A stretch of DNA of 13,420 nt from JAJFFW01 sp039197915. GTDB lineage: Bacteria > Pseudomonadota > Alphaproteobacteria > Caulobacterales > Parvularculaceae. The notes beneath the pieces are model-generated. The model ran no database searches. It saw nothing but the letters and a program-made list of their open reading frames with translations, and had not been told where the DNA came from. The stretch spans positions 1 to 13,420 of the forward strand of contig JBCCTV010000068.1 of assembly GCA_039197915.1 (NCBI GenBank), in the 5' to 3' direction. This document shows, in pieces, positions 1 through 6,996 of this stretch (positions are counted from its first letter, which is position 1; each line of letters opens with the position of its first letter). A program made the translations under genes and the position numbers.

Positions 1-771
1 TTCAGTCTCGGCGATGGCCTGCGGCCTGGCTCGATAGCTGACGCCAATGACGCGGCTCAATTCGCAGAGCTGGAAACGCTCGGCGAGCTGACCAAGATCG
101 CCCATGCGCGCGGCTGTCAGGTGATGATTGAGGGCCCCGGCCACGTGCCGATGCACAAGATCAAAGCGAACATGGACAAGCAGCTCGCGACCTGCGGCGA
201 GGCGCCGTTCTACACGCTTGGGCCGCTCACAACCGATATCGCGCCCGGATATGACCATATTACGTCGGGTATCGGCGCTGCAATGATCGGTTGGTTCGGC
301 ACCGCGATGCTGTGCTATGTGACGCCTAAGGAGCATTTGGGACTTCCCGACCGTGACGACGTGAAAGTGGGCGTTATCACCTATAAGCTCGCCGCCCACG
401 CGGCAGACCTCGCCAAAGGACACCCGGCAGCGCAAATCCGCGACGACGCATTATCGCGCGCCCGGTTTGAGTTCCGTTGGGAGGACCAGTTCAACCTGTC
501 GTTAGACCCTGAAACGGCGCGGGATTTCCACGATCAAACCCTGCCGAAGGAAGCCCACAAGGTCGCGCATTTTTGCTCCATGTGCGGACCGAAATTCTGC
601 TCCATGAAGATCACCCAGGACGTGCGCGACTATGCTGATGGGCTTTCGGATAATGAAAAGAAAGACCTCGAACGCGCCACGGTCGAAGCCCGCGAAGGCA
701 TGGAGGAAATGAGCGAGAAGTACAAGGAAATGGGTGGGCAGCTTTATTTGGATGCGGACGTTGTGAAGTAA
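1..771 (+). CDS. thiC: Phosphomethylpyrimidine synthase ThiC, C-terminal part (5' end outside window)
   Basis: ThiC is a cytoplasmic, non-canonical radical-SAM enzyme that rearranges aminoimidazole ribotide into the hydroxymethylpyrimidine phosphate precursor of thiamine. The frame is open from base 1, so about 256 residues of a protein usually near 600 are visible. The reading begins FSLGDGLRPGSIADAND, a conserved ThiC stretch, followed by the family segments MIEGPGHVPMHKI and TDIAPGYDHITSGIGAA. The C-terminal cluster motif CSMCGPKFCSM (first Cys codon at 574-576) supplies the CxxCxxxxC cysteines for the [4Fe-4S] cluster. The gene ends with TAA at 769-771 and faces a minus-strand gene 76 bases away. 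No TPP riboswitch can be judged because the 5' region is missing. Nothing in the visible part looks damaged. Confidence 0.97.
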   Translation, partial: FSLGDGLRPGSIADANDAAQFAELETLGELTKIAHARGCQVMIEGPGHVPMHKIKANMDKQLATCGEAPFYTLGPLTTDIAPGYDHITSGIGAAMIGWFGTAMLCYVTPKEHLGLPDRDDVKVGVITYKLAAHAADLAKGHPAAQIRDDALSRARFEFRWEDQFNLSLDPETARDFHDQTLPKEAHKVAHFCSMCGPKFCSMKITQDVRDYADGLSDNEKKDLERATVEAREGMEEMSEKYKEMGGQLYLDADVVK

Positions 772-774
772 CGT

Positions 775-793
775 CGATGCTTGGAGCGCATCG
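775..793 (+). terminator. Small stem-loop just after thiC, possible weak terminator
   Basis: CGATGC at 775-780 and GCATCG at 788-793 form a perfect 6-bp stem with a 7-base loop, four bases after the thiC stop codon and between two convergent genes. There is no clear T-tract behind it, so intrinsic termination is uncertain. Confidence 0.3.
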
Positions 794-847
794 TGCGGCT
801 GGTCGTGCGTACATGCTTGCTATGGATTGTCGTTGAATATGGCCGTT

Positions 848-1655
848 TTATTGTGGCAGGGTTTTATTAGCGGTTTTGTTTTTGATCATGTAAGCCACAG
901 TTACACTGGCGGAAACGTCAAACGGCGGCGGCTTCAGTGACAGGCTGACGGCTGCACTTTCCGTTGGCGCTGTTTCAAGCGCAAACGGTTCATCATTGGC
1001 GACAGTGCGACGACTGCTTTGCTCAAATCTGAGGCGTTCGTAAGTCCTTCCGCGATCGGTGAGACCTTCACCATAGACAATCGTCTTGGTCCCAATAATC
1101 TCAACATTCGTGGATTTCGCCAAATTCTCAGCTTTCCGGCGTGCATCACGGATGGCGGCGTCTACCGCGCGCTGTTCGAGTGCCGCGCGATCGCTCAATC
1201 GCCAGTCCGAAAGACGGACGCCGGCCGCTCCGCGCTCAACCGCTAATGACACAACCTCACCTGCAGACTCTGCCGGTGAAGCAACAATGGTGATGCCGAT
1301 TTCACCGCGAAAACCGTTCTTTGGACATAGCTGTCTTGCCTGATACCTCGCCGCCGCGAGCGGGCAATCCGGATCGACCGTCGTTTCGATTAAAAGACTT
1401 TGAGAGGACATGTTTATGATCGAGAGACCGGAAATACCTGAGATAGCGCTTTGTATTTCCTCCGCGGTCTGCGATATTTGCGAGAGGAGCTTAAGCCGCT
1501 CCTCATTTTGATCTTCAACCTGAACGTAAAGTTCAAATAAATCCGGAGGCGCTGTAACCGTAGCGGCTCCATCGACAATTATTTCGGCTTGTTGAAATCT
1601 CGAGCACCCAGTGATAGGAAAAAATCAGTATACTAATGAAAAATATTCTCGCCAT
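848..1655 (-). CDS. SIMPL-domain (DUF541) lipoprotein, frameshifted at the signal peptide
   Basis: SIMPL/DUF541 proteins are periplasmic or membrane-anchored proteins of poorly known function. The body shows the family pattern: IIVDGAATVTAPPDLFEL near the N-terminus, the segment AIRDARRKAENLAKSTN, and VEIIGTKTIVYGEG further on. An in-frame ATG exists at 1411, but the same frame stays open back to 1624 and encodes conserved family sequence, so 1411 is not the true start. Upstream of 1624 the frame hits TGA at 1625-1627. An ATG at 1653-1655, preceded by AAAGG, starts MARIFFISILIF in another frame. Removing one T from the T6 run (minus strand, 1619-1624) joins the two and gives MARIFFISILIFPITGC, a clean lipoprotein signal with lipobox ITGC, and a protein of about 268 residues. 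As written, the signal peptide and body are separated by one base. This could be a sequencing error, a real mutation or slippage control. Ser after the lipid Cys would suggest outer-membrane sorting. Confidence 0.75.
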
Positions 1656-1704
1656 GCTTTGCCTTTTTCAATTTTTGGGGTTCAACAATTTCCAGAAAAT
1701 AATA

Positions 1705-1740
1705 ACCCGCATGTAAACCTAACGCGGCTAGAAAGCGGGT
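1705..1740. repeat. Inverted repeat in the divergent intergenic region
   Basis: ACCCGC at 1705-1710 and GCGGGT at 1735-1740 are perfect inverted arms separated by 24 bases. They lie in the 154-base AT-rich gap between the divergent SIMPL and esterase genes. It could be an operator or part of a leader structure; I could not place convincing -35/-10 boxes in this gap. Confidence 0.25.
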
Positions 1741-1809
1741 CAATACATGCAGTTGATTAGCTTTTGCCTTTAATTCCCAAAGTGGCGACGAAGCTGAGAT
1801 AACCAACCC

Positions 1810-2844
1810 ATGAAAAAAGCTGATCACTTAGAGAGTATCCTCGCTCCAGGGCTTGCGCAGGCTTTCGCCCGTGAGCCGGGGGCTAACTGGCGCAGTCCGC
1901 TTTGGCGGGCGGCAGCGCGGATTGCCCCGCGCTTTCCGGGCGCCTTTAGGCCGAGGCCGCCAGTCCGGGTGCGGAAGGCAAACGGGGCGCCTAGTGAAAT
2001 TTTGCTCTACGAAGACACGACACAGATGCTGGGAAGCGGCGTGGTCGGCGCTGCTGCCTCCCAAGGTAAAGCAGCGGCCGTAAATTCGGATGGGGAAGAA
2101 TCAAGTTCGAGCCCGGCAAAAAGGCCGGGCGTTCTCTTTATCCATGGCGGCGGTCATCTGTTTGGGGCGCCGCAGACGGTGGCGCCGTTCGCTGCGCGTA
2201 TCGCCAAGGGACTTGGCGCAGTGGTGGCGTCGCCGCGCTATCGGTTTGCGCCGGAACATCCGTTCCCGGCGGACCTCGATGATTGCCATGCGGCGTGGAC
2301 TTGGCTTGTCGATAATACTGACGCCCTGAATATTGATCCAGCGCGGCTCGCCATTGCGGGCGCAAGCGCTGGCGGCGGGCTTGCCGCTGCGTTGGTGCAA
2401 CGGCTCCATGACGAAGGCGGGCGCACGCCCGCGGCGCAGCTCCTCGTCTACCCTATGCTCGACGATAGAACGTCTACGGATCGCTCGCTTGATGGCAAAC
2501 ATCTGTTGTGGGAAAACGGCCACAATCACTTCGCTTGGTCGGCCTATTTAGCGCCCCATGAGCCCGGGCCGGACCCAAAGCCTGCCTATGCTGCGCCGGG
2601 GCGGCGCGAAGACCTGAGCGGTTTGCCGCCTGCCTGGATCGGCGTCGGGGACATGGATTTATTTTTGGGTGAAGATCTGGATTATGGGTCGCGCCTTAAT
2701 AAAGCCGGTGTCGCCTGCGAGATTAAACAAATGGCGAAGGCGCCCCATGGGTTTGACCAACTGGCGCCGGGGGCGGAGGTTTCACGCGACTTCCATAAAT
2801 CTGCGATTGCGTTCCTCGCGCGCCACCTAGCGGTCGCTGATTGA
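1810..2844 (+). CDS. Alpha/beta-hydrolase, hormone-sensitive-lipase family (family IV) esterase
   Basis: This is a cytoplasmic carboxylesterase of the alpha/beta-hydrolase fold-3 type, 344 residues, acting on short acyl esters; the substrate cannot be told. The oxyanion-hole motif HGGG is at residues 112-115 (IHGGGHLFG). The nucleophile elbow GASAG is at 184-188, with Ser186 as nucleophile. The other triad members are probably Asp283 in GDMDLF and His313 in APHGFD. There is no signal peptide. A polar, Ala/Ser/Glu-rich stretch at about residues 83-106, just before the HGGG strand, looks like an insertion in a place that is usually a short turn. The ATG start has only a weak Shine-Dalgarno sequence (GAAG far upstream). 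The gene stands alone: a minus-strand gene diverges upstream and a likely terminator follows directly. Confidence 0.9.
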   Translation: MKKADHLESILAPGLAQAFAREPGANWRSPLWRAAARIAPRFPGAFRPRPPVRVRKANGAPSEILLYEDTTQMLGSGVVGAAASQGKAAAVNSDGEESSSSPAKRPGVLFIHGGGHLFGAPQTVAPFAARIAKGLGAVVASPRYRFAPEHPFPADLDDCHAAWTWLVDNTDALNIDPARLAIAGASAGGGLAAALVQRLHDEGGRTPAAQLLVYPMLDDRTSTDRSLDGKHLLWENGHNHFAWSAYLAPHEPGPDPKPAYAAPGRREDLSGLPPAWIGVGDMDLFLGEDLDYGSRLNKAGVACEIKQMAKAPHGFDQLAPGAEVSRDFHKSAIAFLARHLAVAD

Positions 2845-2849
2845 TCGCT

Positions 2850-2870
2850 GCGTTGTTTCAACGCTTTGTT
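2850..2870 (+). terminator. Probable Rho-independent terminator after the esterase gene
   Basis: GCGTTG at 2850-2855, a TTT loop and CAACGC at 2859-2864 form a perfect 6-bp stem followed by TTTGTT. It begins 6 bases after the esterase stop codon, which suggests the MAPEG gene is transcribed separately. Confidence 0.5.
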
Positions 2871-2930
2871 CCGTTTGGCGGATCGGATAGGGTGACCCCA
2901 ATTATCAGGGGCTACATCTGAGGCATAGTT

Positions 2931-3317
2931 ATGGTTACGGGTCTTTACGCAGGGCTTGCCGCCCTATTTTTGGTTTTCTTATCGGTCCGGGTCATCCGTG
3001 TACGCCAGAGCCAGAAGATCTCCGTCGGGACGGCTGGGAACCCGGACATGGAACGGGCCATGCGGGTTCAGGCGAACTTCGTTGAGTATACGCCCTTGCT
3101 CATCGTGATGCTCGGGATCGCCGAGATGAACGGTTTGCACCCCCATGGCGTTAATACGATCGGCGCCTTGATCATAATCGCGCGGATTGCGCATTTCATT
3201 GGCTTTGCCACAGAGGCCGGGCCCATGGCGGGGCGTGTCGCAGGGACGATATTGACGTTTCTTCTCCTCATTGCGTCGGCTGGGGTGTTGATCGCACAGT
3301 TCCTCGGCGTGATCTGA
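2931..3317 (+). CDS. MAPEG family membrane protein
   Basis: This is a 128-residue integral membrane protein of the MAPEG superfamily (membrane-associated proteins in eicosanoid and glutathione metabolism). Bacterial members are often glutathione-transferase-like, but the activity here is unproven. The family signature RAMRVQANFVEYTPL is at residues 42-56, including the Arg and Glu expected to face the active site. Four hydrophobic segments can be drawn at about 1-20, 53-67, 74-95 and 103-126. The ATG is preceded by GAGG (2920-2923) at a 7-base spacing. The gene sits between the esterase and the aminotransferase, on the same strand as both. No functional link with either is evident. Confidence 0.9.
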   Translation: MVTGLYAGLAALFLVFLSVRVIRVRQSQKISVGTAGNPDMERAMRVQANFVEYTPLLIVMLGIAEMNGLHPHGVNTIGALIIIARIAHFIGFATEAGPMAGRVAGTILTFLLLIASAGVLIAQFLGVI

Positions 3318-3372
3318 TTTGTTTCCCATTTATTTGTTTACTGATTAAAATATTGCGTTTGCTAAGGGCCCC

Positions 3373-4539
3373 ATGAACACGCGTTTCAACCCTGTTTTCT
3401 CCGATCGGCCCCAGTCGATTTTTCCGACCATGTCGGCGCTTGCGCGCAAACACCAGGCGATCAACTTAGGGCAGGGGTTCCCCGATGAAGGCGCGCCAAA
3501 TAGCGTACTTTCCATCGCGGCGCAATCAATCCTCGACGGCGATAATCAGTACGCGCCAGTAGAGGGCATTCCAGAATTGCGCGAGGCGATTGCCGCTGAC
3601 AATAAGCGCTTTTACGATCTAGACATTAATCCGCAAACGGAAGCGCTTGTGGTTGGCGGCGCCACCGTGGGGCTCGCGGCGGCCTTCCTCGGCTTCCTCA
3701 ACCCCGGCGACGAAGCGATTGTGCTGTCGCCTTTTTATGAGTGTTATGCGCCGCAGATTGAGGCGGCCGGCGCAAAGGTTGTTTGCGTTCAGCTGGAGCC
3801 GCCAGATTGGCGTTTACGCCGTGCTGCGTTAGATAAAGCCATCAGCAGCAAGACGAAGCTGATCGTTATCAATTCGCCCCACAATCCGCTCGGAAAGGTG
3901 ATGGACGAAGCGGAGCTGCAGGTCGTTGCCGACTGCGCCATGGCCAATGATCTGATTGTGGTTTGCGATGAAGTCTATGAGCATCTTTTGTTTGATGATC
4001 GGCGCCATAGGCCGTTGATGACCCTGCCGGGCATGTTTGAACGGTGTGTGCGGATCGGTTCAGCGGGCAAAACATTCTCCGTCACCGGGCTGCGCGTTGG
4101 TTATGTGACGGGTCCTGAGCATTTGATTACCGCGCTTCTTAAGGCGCATCAGCATCTCGCTTATACCGTGCCCATTCCCTTGCAGAAGGCCGTCGCGAAG
4201 GGGCTCGCCCTGGGCGATGATTATTACCATGAGTTTCGGCGCGGCATGGAGGCGAGACGTGATTTGTTGGCGGCGGGATTAGAGAGCGCCGGCTTTGCTG
4301 TTCTCCCCTGCGCGGGGTCTTACTTTTTGACCGTCGACATTCGCTCGGTCGGGCGCGAGGATGACAGGGCGTTCTGTGAAGAGATCACCGAACATGCGGG
4401 CGTGGCCGCGGTGCCGTTGTCCGCGTTTCGACATCCGTCGGAGTCAGATCCGCCTCGATACTTTTCGCGTTTTTGCTTTTGTAAGCGCCTTGAGGTCCTG
4501 GAACAGGCGTCCGATCGCTTGAAGGCCTATCTCGCCTGA
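3373..4539 (+). CDS. Class I/II PLP-dependent aminotransferase (KAT/methionine-aminotransferase-like)
   Basis: This is a cytoplasmic 388-residue fold-type-I aminotransferase, which would move an amino group between an amino acid and a 2-oxo acid. It most resembles the kynurenine/glutamine/methionine transaminase group: INLGQGFPDE at 30-39 is typical, as is YAPVEGIPELREAIA. The PLP-binding lysine is Lys233 in SAGKTFSVTG. Asn171 (NSPHNPLG), Asp199 and Tyr202 (CDEVYEHL) are the expected cofactor contacts, and Arg366 (SRFCF) is the expected carboxylate binder. Two family positions differ: GATVGL replaces the common GATEAL near residue 97, and TGLRVGY replaces the common TGWKVGY after the lysine. 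The active-site set otherwise looks complete. AAGGG at 3364-3368 precedes the ATG by 4 bases, and the 55-base gap upstream is AT-rich, so a promoter there is possible. Substrate cannot be assigned from sequence alone. Confidence 0.9.
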   Translation: MNTRFNPVFSDRPQSIFPTMSALARKHQAINLGQGFPDEGAPNSVLSIAAQSILDGDNQYAPVEGIPELREAIAADNKRFYDLDINPQTEALVVGGATVGLAAAFLGFLNPGDEAIVLSPFYECYAPQIEAAGAKVVCVQLEPPDWRLRRAALDKAISSKTKLIVINSPHNPLGKVMDEAELQVVADCAMANDLIVVCDEVYEHLLFDDRRHRPLMTLPGMFERCVRIGSAGKTFSVTGLRVGYVTGPEHLITALLKAHQHLAYTVPIPLQKAVAKGLALGDDYYHEFRRGMEARRDLLAAGLESAGFAVLPCAGSYFLTVDIRSVGREDDRAFCEEITEHAGVAAVPLSAFRHPSESDPPRYFSRFCFCKRLEVLEQASDRLKAYLA

Positions 4540-4738
4540 AGTTTTACCGGCTCGCGCTGTGTTTTCGCGCCGCTCTGATCATGCCCCCGCTTTGGTTACG
4601 CGCGGGCCTGGTTATGGGCTTGCCTGGTCACCGGCGGCCTTGGACATCGGCTGGTTACGTCACCTGAGGCGCAGTTCCATGCCTTGCCGGTCTTTCGAAA
4701 AGGGCGTTCTATGGGGCGCTCTATTAGCTAATTTGTGC

Positions 4739-4745
4739 GGGAGGG
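4739..4745 (+). promoter_or_regulatory. Ribosome binding site fixing the start of the TPR gene
   Basis: GGGAGGG lies 7 bases before the ATG at 4753. The longer open frame starts at GTG 4735, upstream of this site, so it is rejected; the ATG also gives an immediate signal peptide. Confidence 0.7.
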
Positions 4746-4752
4746 TTCCTGG

Positions 4753-5682
4753 ATGCACCGCCTTGTCTCTGGAGTTTTTGCGGCTTTATGCGTTGCCGCC
4801 CAAACGGTGTTGTTTGCAGGGCCAGCGCAGGCTGCGCCGGAATGGATAAATAGTATTTCCGAACCCACGGCGGAATTGCCAGAAGCCTTTAAGGCCAAGC
4901 AGGAACAATTATTGGCGCAGGCTCGCGCGTCGGTCGACGCCAACCCGCAAGATGCGATGGCGCTCATCTGGGTTGGCAGACGGCTCGGCTATCTCGGGCG
5001 CTACAAAGAGGCGCTGACTGTCTATTTCGATGGCGCTGAAGCGTTTCCCGATGACGGGCGGTTTATGCGCCATGCGGGGCACCGCCTAATATCCGTACGG
5101 GAATTTACGCGCGCGGTTGAGGCTTTATCCGCTGCGCAAGACACCATGGCGGAAAAACCCGATGCGGTCGAACCGGACGGCTTGCCAAACACCCGCGGCA
5201 TCCCGACGTCGACCACCAAGGGCAATATTTTTTACCATTTGGCGCTTGCCCACTATCTGCTTGGGGACTTCAACGCCGCCGCCATCGCCTGGGCGGAGGC
5301 CGCGGCCGTTGCTGAAAACCCAGACGCTGCAGCGGCGGCGCGGTATTGGCTTTATATTTCGCGATCGCGCGCTGGCGATGAAGCCGGCGCCACAGCCGCC
5401 TTGGCGCCGGTCGATCAGAGTTGGCCGGTCTTTGAAAACACCGCTTACTTTGAAATGGCGCTCTGTTTCAAAGGCGCCGGAGACTGCGAGGCTCTTTATA
5501 AACAGGCGGACGATGCCTCCGGCGTCGCTGGCGGCACGTTGCTTTACGGCCTCGGTGCGAAGGCTCTCATTGATGGTGAGCGCCGAAAAGCACGTCGGTA
5601 CTTTGACCGCGCAACGGCCGCTGGCGCACCAACGGCGTTCGGGGTGATTGCAGCGGAACAGGATTTGGCAAACCGTCGTTGA
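4753..5682 (+). CDS. Secreted tetratricopeptide-repeat (TPR) protein
   Basis: This 309-residue protein begins with a Sec signal peptide: MHRL, a hydrophobic stretch to about residue 22, and a likely cleavage after AGPAQA (residue 27). The mature part is alpha-helical, with TPR-like helix pairs at about 66-99 (ALIWVGRRLGYLGRYKEAL), 103-130, 157-190 (IFYHLALAHYLLGDFNAAA) and 264-298. TPRs bind partner proteins, so this is probably a periplasmic scaffold; no catalytic motif is visible. The preceding gap (4540-4752) holds no convincing gene. The next gene starts 41 bases downstream with its own AGGAG, so the two are probably co-transcribed. The specific role is unknown. Confidence 0.8.
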   Translation: MHRLVSGVFAALCVAAQTVLFAGPAQAAPEWINSISEPTAELPEAFKAKQEQLLAQARASVDANPQDAMALIWVGRRLGYLGRYKEALTVYFDGAEAFPDDGRFMRHAGHRLISVREFTRAVEALSAAQDTMAEKPDAVEPDGLPNTRGIPTSTTKGNIFYHLALAHYLLGDFNAAAIAWAEAAAVAENPDAAAAARYWLYISRSRAGDEAGATAALAPVDQSWPVFENTAYFEMALCFKGAGDCEALYKQADDASGVAGGTLLYGLGAKALIDGERRKARRYFDRATAAGAPTAFGVIAAEQDLANRR

Positions 5683-5723
5683 GCCTAGCGGGGATTAATT
5701 CAATAGCCTGATAGGAGCTTTTT

Positions 5724-6971
5724 ATGCCGCCATCGCGCGCGCGAAAATATGACGTCATTATATGGGGCGCGACTGGTTTCACAGGCAGTCTCGTTGCCGC
5801 TTATTTCGCTGAGCACTATGGCGGCAATGACGAGGTTCGTTGGGCCGTAGGCGGACGGGATAAAGCAAAACTCAGCGCGGTTTTGTCAGAAATCGGCGCG
5901 CCGGAGACGCCAATGGTCATCGCCGATGCCGCTGATCCGGCCGCGATGTCGACGCTCGCGGGTCAGACAAAGGTCGTCTTAACGACTGTGGGCCCGTACC
6001 AAAAATATGGGTCTCAGCTTGTGGCGGCGTGCGCTGCTGTAGGTACTGACTATGTCGATTTATGTGGCGAGCCGCCCTGGATGAGGCGGATGATTGATGC
6101 GCACCATGAGGAAGCGCTCGCCTCCGGCGCTCGGATTGTCCACTCATGCGGCTTTGATTCAATTCCCTTCGATCTCGGCGTTTATTTTCTACAATCCCAC
6201 ATGGTCAAAGAATTCGGCGCGCCTGCGCGCGATGTGAAGGGCGTGATGCTGGATGCGCGTGGCGGATTTTCCGGGGGAACCGCCGCCAGCTTGATCGCCA
6301 CTGTCGAGGCGGCCGGTAAAGACCGGGAGGTTCGGCGCACAATGGGCGATTGGTACGCTTTGGCGCCCAGCGACACCGCGCAAAGACCGAAGCCTCCAGA
6401 CATGCGCAGGCCGCGGTATGATCGCGACGCGAAATCATGGCTCGCGCCGTTCATCATGGCGGACATAAATGCACGAAATGTGCACCGGACAAATCTTTTA
6501 ACGGACTTTCATTATGGGGAAGATTTTACCTATATCGAAATGATGGTCGTTCCAAACGCTTTAGCGGCAGGCGGCGTCACTGGCGCTATGGGCGGCTTTG
6601 CAGGCGCGATGGCGCTTCCGCCCCTGCGCGCGTTGATTAAATCTTTCGCCCTTCCAAAACCGGGCGAAGGGCCTGATAAAAACGCCAGAGAAAAAGGCTA
6701 CTTCAAAGCGCGCTTTATTGGCGTAGGGCCAAAAGGGCCTGGCGGCTTAGGCGGCGCGATGGGGGCCGTGCGCGTCGACGGCAAAAGAGACCCAGGTTAT
6801 GGCGCAACATCGCGTATGATTGCCGAAAGCGCCGTCTGCCTTGCGAAAGACATCACCCGCAAGCAACGCCCTGGCGGGGTTTTAACGCCCGCCGCCGCGA
6901 TGGGCGCAACCTTAATCGATCGGCTAGAACGCAACGCCGGTCTCACATTCGCAATCGACCGCGCACCGTAG
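5724..6971 (+). CDS. Saccharopine dehydrogenase-like NAD(P)-dependent oxidoreductase (SCCPDH / trans-acting enoyl reductase family)
   Basis: The protein has 415 residues and no signal peptide. A Rossmann nucleotide-binding motif GATGFTG at residues 15-21 sits in the first beta-alpha unit, and GGRDKAKL at 43-50 fits the end of strand 2 with a basic residue suited to NADP(H). Further family hallmarks are TTVGPYQKYG (87-96), DLCGE (112-116), CGFDSIPFD (142-150), KPGEGP (312-317) and PGYGATSRM (357-365). This pattern matches the SCCPDH group, which includes human SCCPDH and the mycobacterial trans-acting enoyl reductase of lipid synthesis. It does not indicate true lysine-pathway saccharopine dehydrogenase. 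The substrate is unknown; a lipid or polyketide-type enoyl substrate is the analogy, not a demonstration. AGGAG (5713-5717) lies 6 bases before the ATG. Its neighbours are 41 bases upstream and 25 bases downstream. Confidence 0.88.
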   Translation: MPPSRARKYDVIIWGATGFTGSLVAAYFAEHYGGNDEVRWAVGGRDKAKLSAVLSEIGAPETPMVIADAADPAAMSTLAGQTKVVLTTVGPYQKYGSQLVAACAAVGTDYVDLCGEPPWMRRMIDAHHEEALASGARIVHSCGFDSIPFDLGVYFLQSHMVKEFGAPARDVKGVMLDARGGFSGGTAASLIATVEAAGKDREVRRTMGDWYALAPSDTAQRPKPPDMRRPRYDRDAKSWLAPFIMADINARNVHRTNLLTDFHYGEDFTYIEMMVVPNALAAGGVTGAMGGFAGAMALPPLRALIKSFALPKPGEGPDKNAREKGYFKARFIGVGPKGPGGLGGAMGAVRVDGKRDPGYGATSRMIAESAVCLAKDITRKQRPGGVLTPAAAMGATLIDRLERNAGLTFAIDRAP

Positions 6972-6996
6972 AAGCGCCGGGTAGGGAGCTTATTTG

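Noticed and set aside
848..1411. SIMPL gene starting at ATG 1411
   Set aside because: The same frame continues upstream to 1624 and encodes conserved SIMPL N-terminal sequence and a lipobox, so 1411 would cut off part of the domain.
1633..1827. Minus-strand open frame of 64 codons between the SIMPL and esterase genes
   Set aside because: It overlaps both the esterase start and the SIMPL leader, has no clear Shine-Dalgarno sequence and no recognisable family. I could not separate it from chance.
4684..4712. Possible promoter TTGCCG - 17 bases - TTCTAT before the TPR gene
   Set aside because: Spacing is right but the -10 box matches only three of six consensus bases, which is not better than chance in such sequence.
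4559..4849. Plus-strand open frame of 96 codons before the TPR gene
   Set aside because: It overlaps the TPR gene's signal peptide region in another frame and its product has arginine/cysteine-rich, non-protein-like composition.
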